64,000 nt of DNA from Xanthostigma xanthostigma (GCA_963575645.1 OY754465.1:45782401-45846400), one strand, 5' to 3'; numbered from the stretch's first letter, positions 46,060 to 58,938 are shown. The notes: generated by a model from the sequence alone, not told the origin. Numbers and translations: made by a program.

Positions 46060-46198
46060 CAATAAACAAAATATCAATCATAAAATATTTTAAGTATATT
46101 TTAGAACATTTAGTAATGAGCTGATCCATGTCCTTTAACGTTAGGTTGGTTTAGTGAAATGTTATTGGTCAGGTTTTTAGTTCTTTTTATTATTCTTG

Positions 46199-46768
46199 CT
46201 ACCTCTGTTTTGGACGGCCGTCCAGATTGAATCCTGCGAGATCCGCAAGATAATCCTTCGCGGTCCTTTCTTCTGCTGATGCTAGTTGATAATCTTTCGC
46301 GGTCCTTTTTTCTGCTGATGCTAGTTGATAATCCTTCGCGGTCCTTTCTTCTGCTGATGCTAGTTGGTTGGACCTCAATTTTTCTGCCTCCAAATAGGGG
46401 CTGTTAATTGACTGGCATGCAAAAATTAAAAAATCTGATGGAATTTCAATTTGGTTTAGTTTATTGTTAAATAGTCCAAGAATCTTATTCCTATGACTGC
46501 TTTGATTTGAAGTAACTATGTGCGTTAACTTTTTTATGGTATTTCCAAATTTATTTATTTCGTCTACACAATTTTCGTTAGCAGGAGGATCTTTGGAAAC
46601 ATTTGTAACGGAAATGTTCATTATCTCATTGAAGGAATTGTAATTAGATATTGTTGGCAGTTCGGACGTTTCTATATTTGTGTCCTTATCCGTCTGACTG
46701 TTATTTAAGGGGGTCATGGTTTCAAAAAAAGACTCGTCAATATCCTTCCTTTTTGCTATAGTTTCGCT
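46199..46768 (-). CDS. transposon-borne open frame with a 13-residue tandem repeat
   Basis: The frame is open from about 46768, where TGATGATAG could be a splice acceptor, to the stop at 46199; the first ATG is at 46717 (172 codons). The N-terminal part reads KRKDIDESFFETM, reminiscent of the tail of MADF/BESS-type transposon accessory proteins. The C-terminal part holds three copies of QLASAEERTAKDY (one with Lys for Arg at EKR), encoded by three 39-bp units at about 46246-46362, then LADLAGFNLDGRPKQR. Charged and likely helical. Function unknown. It lies inside an inverted-repeat transposon, so it is probably that element's protein rather than a host gene. Confidence 0.4.
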   Translation of the reverse strand, partial: SETIAKRKDIDESFFETMTPLNNSQTDKDTNIETSELPTISNYNSFNEIMNISVTNVSKDPPANENCVDEINKFGNTIKKLTHIVTSNQSSHRNKILGLFNNKLNQIEIPSDFLIFACQSINSPYLEAEKLRSNQLASAEERTAKDYQLASAEKRTAKDYQLASAEERTAKDYLADLAGFNLDGRPKQR

Positions 46769-46925
46769 AGTGAAATTCTATCATCAAAGCTTAGTCATTT
46801 TGAACACTCTCGTGTTAACGCCCATTAGCATGTGTAAATATAGATCCTCTGTTGTTCTGAAGCTTAGTGATTTTAACACTCTGGTGTTAACATACGTTAG
46901 CATCTGTAAATATGCGTACCGGTAA

Positions 46926-48074
46926 TAACACAACACAGGCGCGGGAGACGAAGGAATACTGATCTGTCTTGACAATACGTAACGAATTTATATAGGTATT
47001 TGTATAAATTAAAATAATTAAAATATGTCATGGTACTAAGTACTGACGACTGCCGCAAACCTTCTTAAAGTAGACAAGCTGGTATTTGACGCTTGAAGAC
47101 CGTAGACGAATAGGTCAACGTGGTATCAAAGTGCAACATAATTATCTTTCTAAAGAACATGGATTAATCAACATACTGTATAGTATTTTGATGAGAACCA
47201 GTTAACATGAAAGCCAAAGTATGTACACATTTTTCTTGTGCCCTGTTTATATTTTCGGTCTCTTTCTAGCATCTGTATTTGCATACAAATGCTTATTACA
47301 TGCTCATAAATGCTATATGATGTTCAGAACTTAACAGACAGACATAATATAAACTGAGCGCAGGGCACATAAAACAAATGATAGCTAATTAATGTAAAAG
47401 CTAAAGTGTTTTTCCTCGTTTCCCTTTTGAACTTTTTTCTGTGTAATAAAGTTTTACAAATAATTGCCTTATTTTCTTTTTTAATTGCCAACTCATATTT
47501 GATTGGCCCATTTGAAAATGTACCAAATTATTCAACAGTTTTCAAACAAGTCTATATAATATATAAATGGTGCGTTAGAATTTTATGACCTTAAAACGTC
47601 TGACTTGATGTAATTTTAATGACAAAACTTTTTTATGCATAATAAATTAAACATTGAAAAATTCTTTTTGTAATTTGTGCGATTATATAGTGAGCTATAG
47701 GTACAGTATTAATTTTGAACTAAAATTATAAAATGTATTAATTATTTGGTTTTTTAGACAAAAATTATTTATTATTTTATTTTCATAAAAATGTAGTAGG
47801 TATGGCATTTAAATTTAACGCGATTATTCAAGAAATCCACCGATATGGATATATAGATGTGTACTGTGAACATGTTATTGGAATTTTTTGGGGATATGCT
47901 TTGCTGGCTAAGTTTTAAATAACGAAAAAGGGACTGCATTTTACGCTGCATACTAACAGAAATAAAACTGGTACCTACACCCATTTGTAATAAAGAAACA
48001 AAAATCGAGTATATAACCTAGAGTTGACGAGGCAACCGTTTTAAGCTCGCTGCAACCTTAGTTAATGTTGTAAG
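46926..48074. other. no gene recognised
   Basis: AT-rich; short frames (47406-47588, 47772-47984) have no recognisable domain. Confidence 0.4.
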
Positions 48075-48650
48075 CTGGTTTTTAGGGTTCCGTACCTCAA
48101 AAGGAAAAAAAGGAACTCTTATAGAATCACCTCGTTATCCGTCTGTCTGTCTGGCAAGACCCATTTGCTCAGGAACGGGTGAAGTTATCAAGTTGAAATT
48201 AATATCAAATACTCAGGTCTGCAATCCGTTGAATCTGTGAAAAAATCGTTTTTCTAAGTCAACGCAATCAAAAGGTACGGCCGTTTATGCCGCATATTTT
48301 GACACTCGCAAGGGAGTCAAACCCTATATGGTATTTCCCGTTGACCTAGAATCATGTTTGGCAAGAAGCAATGTCTTATAACACAAGTAAAGCAAAAAAT
48401 CCGAAAACCGTAAATTTGTAGTTACAACACAATTTTTTTTTTGTGCGATTATAAACTTATTTGCAGTTGGTAAACTTATTTGCAGTCAGCGACCTATGTT
48501 GATGTATAAGGACAACAATTTTCCAACGATAAAGCGGGAAAAACCTTCATTACTAGATTCCCGTGAATGACGAACTGTTTACATACCTATACAAGTCTGT
48601 ACAGAATCCTCGGTGCGCGAGTTCGACTCGCACTTAGTCGGTTTTTTTAT
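48075..48650 (+). repeat. 3' tail of an RTE-like LINE or related repeat
   Basis: Starts AGGGTTCCGTACCTCAAAAG, continues CCGTCTGTCTGTCTGGCAAG, and ends GCGCGAGTTCGACTCGCACT followed by a T run. I recognise this phrase set from 3' ends of RTE-like elements in insect genomes. No coding remnant. Confidence 0.45.
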
Positions 48651-49423
48651 AGTACATATAATATGGTATACGTCCACTGCGACACGTTCGTTACATTTTT
48701 AATCTCAAGAATCAATTTTAACTTACCGTGCCAAAAGCAGTAAAACTTAAAAAAAAAAACCAGATGTATTGTGGAAAATGGGTGGTAGTGGTGAATTGTT
48801 TATATCCAAAGTAATTCTCTTCGACATTGGTCATTTATTATTTATTTTTTCGTGTTCTTGTACTACATAGATTATTTCTGATGTTACAGCTCGATATTCT
48901 TTAAAGTGTTTATTTCATTTTTTTTTTATAAAAATTGTTGGAATAAGAAAAAACTCATTTCCACAGATCCTGTGATTTTTTTAAGCAAGATATAGGTACT
49001 TTCCACTTTTTCCGCTTATATATTTTTAACAACACGTAATTAAAACACAGTCAATGTTTTAATTGAAATTCTTATAATTTTATAATTGAAAAAGAGTTTT
49101 TTTCAGTCGGCACTCGCGATATAATTTTGTTTTTTATCTCTGTTCTCTCTGTCTGTTTAATGTAATGTAAATAAGATACTAAAATGTAATGAACCTTCCA
49201 GGGAGGCTGCGTTATGAATAAAAATGTATAAGAAATGGGTTTGCTCCTCCATGAGAAATAAGAATGAAAGATGGTGCCAAACATTAACTGTGCTCTTTCT
49301 AGCCTATAACTTATCGTTTCAAAGATGAAAGGTCACACATTCAAATGAAACTTTTTATTTTGATGGCAAATGGCAACTACGAAAAGAATTTGTGTGAACA
49401 ATAAAATTTCATTTTTTTTAACG

Positions 49424-49639
49424 ACTAGCGGCCCGGTCTGGCCTCACTCGAATTCGTAGATTGTCACCGTTATTTCATCGACTTACGTTGCAAAATATAT
49501 AACCTATGTCCATCCTGAAGATCAATTCTAAATACTGGTGAAAAAATTATTTAAATTGGATGAGTAGTTTCGGAGATTACCTCCTATATCCAAACTTACA
49601 AACTTTACCTCTTTGTGGCATTAGTATTATAGATATAGA
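49424..49639 (-). mobile_element. short Helitron-like element
   Basis: Parallel to 27074-27290: CTAGCGGCCCGGTCTGG at one end, ATAGATATAGA at the other, with shared internal GTAGATTG and GTCGACTTACGTTGC-like words. Confidence 0.45.
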
Positions 49640-49934
49640 CAACTAAAATCATTATTATTCATAGTATAAATAATATTATTTAGCGACAATTAAAATATTT
49701 ATTACTCATGGTAATAATTATTTTTAATGATGCTGTGAATTTTATTTTTCTGTTTGATTCAAATTTATTACAAAATAAAAAAAAATTGTGAACGATCTTC
49801 GTTCTTAAACAGTAACTGCTACTTTGGTATTGAATATCTCAATATAGATTACATTAAAGTTATAAAAAGTTTAATAAATTTAATTCAGTACCTATACTGC
49901 AAGTGGTTTTAGAAGTTATAAATCTACCTACATC

Positions 49935-50317
49935 TCTATATATAAAATTCCCGTGTCACAATTTTGGCCGCGCTAATCTCCGAAACCAGATTTTAATGAA
50001 ATTTTGTGAATGTGTCTTGCTTGGTGCAACTTACGCTCTAGGATAGTTTTTATTAAATATTTTGTACAAAATTACGGTATTTTCTCCAAAAACCTGTTTT
50101 AGTAATATGCAACGACATCTGATAGAATTTACTCAAAGCTATTAGTTCAGAAGCAAACTAAAAACTGTTTTAGTACCAACTAGCGACATCTGTTAGAATT
50201 CGCTCAAAGCTATTAGTTCACTGTCTGTTCAGAAGCAAATCTAATAGAATTTGCTCAATGCTATTGGTTCAGACGCCGGGCCGCAAACGAAATACATTTT
50301 GCAGAATTATATCTATC
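49935..50317 (+). mobile_element. Helitron-like element, 3'-truncated
   Basis: Begins TCTATATATAAAATTCCCGT and matches the inverse of 51400-51785, stopping just before the terminal hairpin. Contains two or three local repeats of AATTYGCTCAAAGCTATTAG. With the copy at 51357 it forms an inverted pair about 1.1 kb apart. Confidence 0.55.
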
Positions 50318-50385
50318 TTTAATAATTAAAGCTTGTAAAATATATACCTACTAGCGGTCTGTCCCGGTTTCAACCGGGTGCGATA

Positions 50386-50506
50386 GTGGTTCAAAATCGA
50401 CTTAATCCAAACTGACTTGACTGACTGATAAGCATGAGAAGAAATTATTTCTTCTCATGCTTATCAGTCAGTCAAGTCAGTTTGGATTAAGTCGATTTTG
50501 AACCAC
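50386..50506. repeat. perfect 121-bp palindrome
   Basis: Arms of 59 bp are exact inverted copies around a 3-base centre (50445-50447, TTA). The outer word is GTGGTTCAAAATCGACTTAA and the inner word is GCATGAGAAGAAA. It follows directly on the Helitron-type 3' end at 50351-50385 (CTAGCGGTCTGTCCCGG, hairpin CCCGGTTTCAACCGGG). RNA from it would form a long hairpin. Confidence 0.9.
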
Positions 50507-51356
50507 TTCCACTTGAACTATTACTTTGAAATTTTGCAAACTTAGGTATGTAGTATCGATGACAATAGAATAATCTGGCAACAATGACGTGATACTACCT
50601 AACTACGAAACTTTTAAACAAGTAGACGTAGGGTTCGTATTGCTCGGCAGATGGTTCTGATGATGCGATGTGTTTAGCAGAGTAAATGACTAAAACGGAA
50701 ACACATTAAAAAAAAGCTTTTTTTTTAAATGTACTAAAACAAAGAAAATAACAACCAAACGAAATCATTTTATCATTAATTGACCTGACAAACTTGTCGT
50801 GAGATACTATCTGCATAAAAAATCGTAATTTAAACTTCTCGCGAAAAGCTTTTAGGTCAAGTCAACAATAATAAATTAATTGTTTGTGCTTGATTGTTTA
50901 TTGTCTTGGTTTTAGCAGATTTTAATAAAAGTTTGTTATAAAAAGTTTTTTTACCTCAATTTTATTTAAATGAGAATTAAGGAGAGGTCAAAAAATACTA
51001 CAGCCTTAAGGCGCGTTCAAAGCAACGTAACACAAGCTGTTCAGAAAGCACGGGGACAGAGGAAAGGGTTCAAAGGAGGGAAAACTGTTTAATCATTACA
51101 CAAATAATAGTGAAACAAAGCGTCGGGGTCTTTATTGGCCCCACACGAATAACGACGGATTTAATGAACCCTTCAGCCCTCACATTTGTATGTCCACTTT
51201 GCAATTCATTTTATGATTTGGTTCTCTGTTCAGGTTTAGCTTCGTTACCTCGTAATCTGGATACAGGTACCTACTATATATCTATTATCAAATAATTAAT
51301 TAATTGGGCACAAAAAATAATTTACTTACAGACAATAATTTCAAATTATAAAACAA

Positions 51357-51785
51357 CTAGCGGAGGGTCCCGGTTTCACCCAGGTGCGATAGACATAACT
51401 CTGTAAAATGTATTTCGTTTGCGGCCCGGCATCTGAAATAATAGCTTTGAGCAAATTCTAATAGATTTGATCTAATAGTTTTGAGCGAATTCTATCAGCT
51501 GTCGCTACTTGATACTAAAATAGCTTTTTTTGTTTGCTTCTGAACTAATAGCTTTGAATAAATTCTATCAGATTTCGTTACGTGCTACTAAAATAGGTTT
51601 TAGAGAAAATACCGTAATTTTGTACAAAATATTTAATAAAAACTATCCTATAGCGTAAGTTGCAGCAAGAAAGACACATTTACAAAATTTCATTAAAATC
51701 TGTTCAGTAGTTTCGGAGATTAGCGTGGCCAAAATTGTGACACGGGAATTTTATAATAATAATAATAATAATATATATATATAGA
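51357..51785 (-). mobile_element. Helitron-like element, both ends present
   Basis: On the - strand it starts TCTATATATATATATTATT, then ATTCCCGTGTCACAATTTTG, and ends with a hairpin (CACCTGGGTGAAACCGGG) and CTAG. 429 bp, non-autonomous, best example of its family here. Confidence 0.6.
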
Positions 51786-53379
51786 TATCTTTTTATTGTT
51801 CAATAAAAGAAAGCCCAGCAGTACACCGCACAATAAACGTTTTTTAACTTTTTTTAAGGCTACCAATAAAGTCAGGATTATCCGGTCTTCATATTTTAAT
51901 GAAAATAATAATAAGACGTTTGAAGTCTGTTCCGCGGCATTACGTGAGAACAGACGTCATTAGTGTGTCCCATTCACCACTTTCCGGTTTTTTCTACATT
52001 TTTAATGTTCAACTTTGTTTGAAAATATTATGCGAGTGGAGGAGTTATGGAAAATTTGAATAAGGTAGGCAAACTATGTGAGTTTAGCAAGTAATCATCC
52101 ATGGTCTTGATAAAATTCTCTCAATATTTATAATTAGAGATCTAACTAAAGTTTCCTCTAAACATTGTTAAGAAAGGTGAATCGAAGATATGATTTCTCC
52201 ATTTATTAATTGATACCTATAGTTACAGAGAAATTACTATATTATAAAGACCGAGAATTCAGAAAGATGCGTTTAATTGTAGTAAATTAAAAACATACAT
52301 TTTTTAATAATGTTGGGTAGGTACTTCAAATATTCCTACGGTCTAGTTCGTAAGACTAAATATACAATTAGAGATAAATTTTGTTATTAACATTGTTAAG
52401 ACATATCTATTGTTGAAATGCTATTTAAGAAAAAATATTTATTTAATATTTATCTGGAATTATTGAGGGAAACTTCAACTATATGGCCAGTCGTGACGAG
52501 AGGTAATAGAAAAACCTTTAAGGTACATCTGCTTCCCTTGGGATTCTAATCCAGTATCTTCCGAATACGAAAGTCTAAAGTTCTCGCCACTGCATTGATC
52601 ACTCAGTGGTAAATTCAATATTGATTTGTTCACCAATTCTCGGACGAGAACCTAAAAACGGAAGATGAAGACATTTAATTTTGAAAGGAAATTATCCATC
52701 TTATTACTCTTCTTTCTGGTGAACTACTCCGTTGATAAGATAGAGAATTGTATAGAACATCAATAATCCCTTCATTCTTTTTGACGAACTGTTTCGTTGA
52801 CAAGATGGCGGAGCTGGGTGTACTGAACATCAATAATCCCTTGATTATTTCTATAGAACTGTACCCCGGCGGTTTGAAACTCTATAAACTTCTGTTTGAG
52901 TTCAACAGTGATTATAGTGAAATATACATTTAAACTAATCCGAATCTAAACCAACCAAGGTTTATACTATAATGCGTACCCATTTCAGATTATCAGCAAC
53001 AGATAAGACAGGGTGTGAATACGCACAACAACCATTACGCTATACGGAACACCCATGTCAAGGGTTGTATTATTTGTGAGTCGTCCGTATATACACATAT
53101 CTGTTTTCATTTTTCCACTGTCGAACTTTGCTCTGTCATACTGCACATTGAATCCGTATTTCACATGATCCGATTGTGTTTTCCGATGTCGTCCGTCGTA
53201 GATAAGTGCCTACATTGGTCTCAATCGGAAAGCAGTTGCAGTTTTCTTGAGGGGGTATCATGAGTGACTCTTTTTTTTGTTGACTTCTGCTATAGAGAAG
53301 AACGCTCTCATTAATAAGAGACGTTGAAAAAGGTATAGCTGCATAACTTTAATGAAAATAGTTCTGAAAGGAAGTTTCT
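51786..53379. other. no gene recognised
   Basis: AT-rich; frames at 52748-52933 and 53015-53263 are short and unrecognised. A direct repeat of CATCAATAATCCCTT(C/G)ATT lies at 52759 and 52828. Confidence 0.4.
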
Positions 53380-55160
53380 TTGATGCAAAATATCTAATGA
53401 CGCGTTTTGTTGGAAGTAAAATCCTGCAATTGGCGCGACACTTTTATGGAAGGACGTTAACATTGTGTGCCTTGGATTAAACATGGCATTAGTTGAAGGC
53501 GACATCTAGATATCAGAACAAAATTTAGTTATTTATTAGTTTAGTTACTATAATATTTCCTTAGATGACAGCGTGTGACTCTTAGTTTGTGTATGCGTTG
53601 GATTATAAGGCCACAACTAGATGACACGGATGTGAAACATCTAATAGCGCGTTTGGTTGGGAGTAAAACCGTGCAATTGGCGCGACATTTTTATGAGAAG
53701 ACGTTAGTTGTGATGGTTCGACAATTTTATTTAGTTTTGATGTGAAATATCTAATGGCGTGTTTGACTGGAAGTAAAACCGCGCGATTTGCGCGATGCCG
53801 TTCATGAGACGTGCTGCGTTATATTTGGACTTGCTGTGTGTATGCGTTGGACAGTTGTTTGCTAGGTCTGGTTATGTGTGTGTATTGTTGGAGTGACGAA
53901 CATGGCGTTTGTTGATATACGTTTAATTTAGTTACTAGAATTTCGTTCGATGACAGGGCGAAATTTAGTTAAAGGGAGAAATTTAGTTACTTACGAGAAT
54001 TTCGTTAGACGACAGGGAGAAATTTAAATACTTGAATTTTGTTTGTGACAGAACGAAATTTGGTTACTAAATTTCGTTACATGTCACGGTGAAAAGTAAC
54101 TGAAATTTCTCTTTTTATGTTTCACATCTTACAGGTATTCTACGACGGCTCACATTATTTTTTTTTTAATATTTCAACCTATACGAAACTAGGCAGATAA
54201 AACCAACGATTACTACCTTATGACTATATTCAACAATTCGTGTTACTATTAAATTTCCACGTCATTACGTGCCGTCGCGTCGGAATGATATATCGAACTA
54301 AAAACAAACACATTTGATCGGTCAATCCGTCGACTATCATCGTTTCTTGTCGTATCGGACAGGACTTACCTTTCCAATAGTTATCAATTACGTACTTCTG
54401 AGATATTATGTATATTTTAAAATTCAACTAGTTTGAAACTTTTGATCTTGTGATTTTCATGAACTATTTATATAAAATTGTTTAGAAAATTTGCGTATGT
54501 AATACAAACCCTTTAAAAAAAATAAAAAAAACTGTTAAATTATAAATCATTCCTGCGAAAGTTAATCTATAAAGTTCAGTTTTATTGAAATAAAACGAGT
54601 TCTATACCGAGTTTGCTTTATGCGTGTTCCCCACTGCCCTCTGTCCTGTCCTACATTCATACGCTGACGTAGGTACAATGTATATCTATATTTTGGATTC
54701 TGCGTTATAATAATAATGTACACATAAAACATATAGAGATACCTACCTTTCCTTTGATGATATTTTTGTGCAATAAATTATTCCTATAATATAAATAAAG
54801 CCTATATAAAATATTAATTTACCGGATTTTCATTGGTGTTCATCGTTCTCTAAGCCACAGTGCCCCTACTTCCTATTTGATGTGAAACAACTACTCGCGT
54901 GTTTGGATGGGATTAAAAACGTGCAATTAGCGCGTCGCTGTGATGGCACGATATTACGTTTTTTAGTTACTAGTTTTCGTTAGATGACAGCGCGCAACGC
55001 TTGCTGTGTGTATGTGTTGGATTATAACATGGATTTTGTTGAAGGCGACATCTAGATGACATAGAGCAAAATTTAATTACAGGGCGAAATTTAATTGTTA
55101 GAATTTGGTCAGATGACAGCGCGAAATTTAGTTACTAGAATTTCATCTCATAATTTACAA
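53380..55160. repeat. diverged array of a GATGTGAAAYATCTAATGGCG unit
   Basis: A unit with GTGAAACATCTAATAGCGCG, GGGAGTAAAACCGTGCAATT and GGCGCGACAT recurs near 53388, 53630, 53738 and 54879, linked to GGCGACATCTAGAT and GCGAAATTTAGTTACTAGAA words (53498, 53940-54080, 55040-55140). The array is interrupted by unrelated DNA at 54120-54860. No coding potential. Confidence 0.55.
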
Positions 55161-56559
55161 AATTTAATAAGTCAAAGAAAGGTACAACACACTTTTGAAT
55201 ATTCATACCTATATAATTTACGAGCTGTGCAAACACATTCAATTGTTTTGAAAAAAGTTACCGCAGTTACGAACTTGTGGAATATTAATACGGACATGAT
55301 GTCGATTTATTGACAGACTCCGAGCTTATCGATCGAATCGGACTATTTTACCTTTTGTGAGAGATTTGAAATTATATACACCAATAAAATAATGAGCTAT
55401 TTTTAATATTATGATATGAAAAAGATGTTTTTAAAATAATTTAGGATTGTAATTATAAAAACATAGCTCATGATTAATAAACTATCATACAGTTTACAAC
55501 CCGCACTTTTATAATTATTAACCTATATAATTAAAAATTATTTTTCATTTTTAGTAGGTACAGTTCAATAAAAGCTTGTCTCTAAAATGTTCTTTTTTCT
55601 AACATTTTATTTTCGAGTTTTTAGTTACATCTTAACCTATGCATTCCTTCAAATGGAAGAAAAAGGAAATTCGCCATCTTGGAGCGTCCTTCCTATTGAG
55701 TTTAGAAGGACGTCACATAGCTTATCGTATTCTATTTTTCAAACTCTGTGACTCATGTCAAGAGGTAATTCGCCATCTTGGGGCGGCCGCCATATTAGAT
55801 TTAGAACGATATTAGATATACTGCATTGTCATCGGATATGCGCAAAATTTTAAAGCTTAGTGAAGGTAAAGAAAAGCTTGTAAAACACACACACATTTTT
55901 TGTATATTTCCTCCAATATGGCGGCTGAAGTAGACTGAGTGCAACTAGACAAAATATTTTTATAACAAAGTAAATGTCTATAAAAAAATAATTTTTATCC
56001 GAGTAAATATTATATTAAAATTTCAGTGAATGGCACATGTCACGAAGTTGCGTGTTTAAAGTCACTTCAATTTAAACTAGTATCGATTTAATAATTATTT
56101 TGTTACATTTTATCAGTGATTTCAGTATTTCAATGATTGTGAGTGCATATTTGCATCTTCTAGGTTTTCATGAATCTCTGGAACATTTGGTATAAAGACA
56201 CTGAAAGTTTATAGTGGTTTTTCATTTTGTATTTAATTTTTAGCCACAACGAAACGGAGCAAGTATACGCGTTTAGGGTGAGAGATTGTTTGTTCGTTTG
56301 TATGTTTATGCACTCGAATGTTGCCAATTATCGCGAAAACGGTTCAATAGATTCAGATGCAGTTTTCTGTAAATGATTTGTACTTCATCTGCGATGGTTC
56401 TTAGATATACATGTTACGATGGTAACTCGCCAGAGGGCGCTGCACTGTAAAAAAAACGGATGTTGTCAGCTATCGCGAAAATGAATTGCACAGCAATGTA
56501 TGGTAGACATTTAAAATTTTTCAACGCGCCTGAAGAAGTATCTATACCTAAAATAATAT

Positions 56560-57190
56560 TTTGCAAGAAATCTCTAAAAAGTTTAAAATAAAATATAAAA
56601 TTAAAAATTTTGAAAAAAACCACGACGGATGTAAACGTTGTAATAGAAAAAGGATTAAATAAAATTATAAGATCCCTGACTTAAAAGAGGTAAATAACCA
56701 AAGAAAATCAGTCGGGGGCTGGCGTTCACTGCCCTGAAATGAACTAAAATATTGCAATTTTAGAGTAGGTATCTGACTGATTGAAACCATGTTGGGTACG
56801 TAAATAATTGCACATACCGCTAAACTAGCGGTATGTGCTTTATTATCGCTTTGTGCGTCAGAGCTGACTTTCGTTCATATAAGAAGTTATATCTAAGTTA
56901 ATTTCACACGAAATCCATTCAAATTGAAGCTTTTTGAAAAGAGGAGATTCTAATCTATAAAACAGAACCATTTTTAAATTGTAGTCTTCAATTGATATTT
57001 TCCTATTCTTAATTCAGGGCAGCAAATGGCAGCCCCCGACGGATTTTCTTTGGTTACTTATACCTCTTTTAAGTCGGGGGATTTTAAAATTTTATATAAT
57101 CCTTTTTCTATTACAACTTTTACATCCGCCGTATATTTTTTCAAAATTTTTAATTTTGTTTTATATTTTACTCTAATCTCACGTGAGATT
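56560..57190. repeat. inverted-repeat element with 175-bp arms
   Basis: The left arm (TAAAATATAAAATTAAAAAT, GTAATAGAAAAAGGATTA, CTTAAAAGAGGTAA, GTCGGGGGCTG, TGCCCTGAA) is mirrored at 57015-57190 with about 10% differences. The loop of about 275 bp contains a separate perfect hairpin GCACATACCGCTA/TAGCGGTATGTGC (56812-56840). Non-coding. Confidence 0.7.
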
Positions 57191-58537
57191 TTTCAAAATG
57201 TGTGTTTTTAATGCAAATACATAAAACTGTGCTTGATTTCGTTCGACTTATTTAAAAAACATAATATTTGCTTAATTCTTTTTATCCGACTGCGGCGAAG
57301 CCAAAAGGAAGTTTGTATTTACGGATGTTTCACCGTAGCGCCTAAACTATTCATCCGATTTCGATAAATAAGCTGTCAATCGATTCGTTATTATAGCTCG
57401 GGTAACATAGGCCACATTTATTTTTGAATTTTGGTCTCAAGGGTAAGCAAATTGAAAACAAATAAAAAATAAGTTCAAAAAAATAATTTAAATAAAAAAT
57501 AAGTTCAAAAACTAAAACCCGACTACTGAATACTGATGTATAGCGTGATGCACTTTGCCCTAGAGCTTATGATCGCTTACTACTGTTAAAATGTAATGTT
57601 GGTGGCATACGACCACGGCTATCCACAGATGAGAATATTTTCTTGTTTCATACTTTTCAGTAGTCGGGTTTTATTTTTTGAACTTATTTTTTTCTTTATT
57701 AAGATCCGTATTTTAACACTGTTTCTTGCGGAAAAAAAATTACGTGATATTTGCCGAGACCCTCTTCTTTCCCACGTGAGATTGGGTGAGGCTCGAACCC
57801 CTTTCCTTCCTAAACGCCTCACGTAATTTGTGAACGCTTCCTTAGACTGCTCCTGTGTATGAAAATTGTAATTTATACGATCACAATCTTAGGTCATTGT
57901 CAAATCAAATCCTTTCTGCAACCCAGGGATAAACAGTGTCTCATCCTGGTAGATATTAGAAACTAACAAGTTGCCGCCTATGTAATTTAATGATTATTAC
58001 TTAATATCACGTTCTTCGAATAATCAATAATTTCACATAAATGTTCATTATAACAATGTGAATCCTTGCGGACATGAAACTTTAAGTGCCTACATAATAT
58101 TGGTAGTGTATGGAACTATGGAGTGCATGTATGTGTCGTAAGCCTTATGTGGCTTAAGCCTGGAGGATATACAAGGAAGAGCAACAGGATTTGGAGAGGA
58201 TTTGTTATATTTGTGTGGAGTTCAGTATTGGCTGGCTCCTGTAGATAAGAAACATGTTTACATCGATGTGTCTCACGTGTAGGGTTCTGTCGCCTGCTCT
58301 ATATCTATACTGACAACTAGTTGAAAGTAAGAACAAGACCTTGACCCATGCAGTAGCAATCGTTTTAACAGCCATCGGCTTTAAAATTAGAATTTTAGGT
58401 GTTACCACGTTTTTCGACTACTGTCAAATATACAATACACACTGAAGTTTCAATATTTTGATGTTACCAAACTTTTCAAAGTAGAAAACCCTTTCTTATA
58501 GTTGGACTCTTGGAGAGCTATCAAAGATTTTTGGGTA
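57191..58537. other. no gene recognised; repeat fragments
   Basis: Includes TTTTTATCCGACTGCGGCGAAG (57280) and ATTACGTGA...TCACGTAAT inverted words at 57740-57830, both repeat-like. No credible gene. Confidence 0.35.
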
Positions 58538-58938
58538 CCGTCATTTGGGGTGATTGTAGACGAAACTTCATCATCACAAAAAGAAATATCCAAAATTTTT
58601 AATTACCGATAAATTCAAAATCTATATTCACCACACGTTACAGTATTGAACATACTCTTAATTATTCATCGTATGGAAAAAAAAATATCTGTAATGTTGA
58701 CGTCGCTACACCGCCTTGAGTTTGTTTTTTTTGAAATTTTCTCCCTCCAAGAACTTGTGCTAGTGTGCGATGATGTCATTCAGTGAGCGCTTGTCAACAT
58801 ACATGTTTTTTCTTGTGATTTAATCGTAACAAAGAAACCGTGTTTGAATTTTAGTTTGTTGTGTAAATTAATATAGAAATTTCAATTTTTTTGTTAAGAT
58901 ACGTGGGTCTGCAGATTTTAGGGGTGATTGTAGACAGT

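Larger units (their letters stand above)
45698..46925 (-). mobile_element. inverted-repeat transposon with one open frame, family unknown
   Basis: Left TACCGGTAGCATATTTACAG and the inverse of the right end (TACCGGTACGCATATTTACA) match and continue for about 70 bp through AACACCAGAGTGTTAAAATC and ACTAAGCTT. The word GTGTT(A/G)AAATCACTAA is repeated subterminally on the left and the related AACACTC words twice on the right. Between lie a tandem duplication and a 172-codon - strand frame. The duplication at the target was not resolved. Confidence 0.6.

Noticed and set aside
48600..48640. tRNA-like GAGTTCGACTCGCAC phrase
   Set aside because: Only a T-arm-like hairpin is present; no D arm, anticodon arm or acceptor stem.
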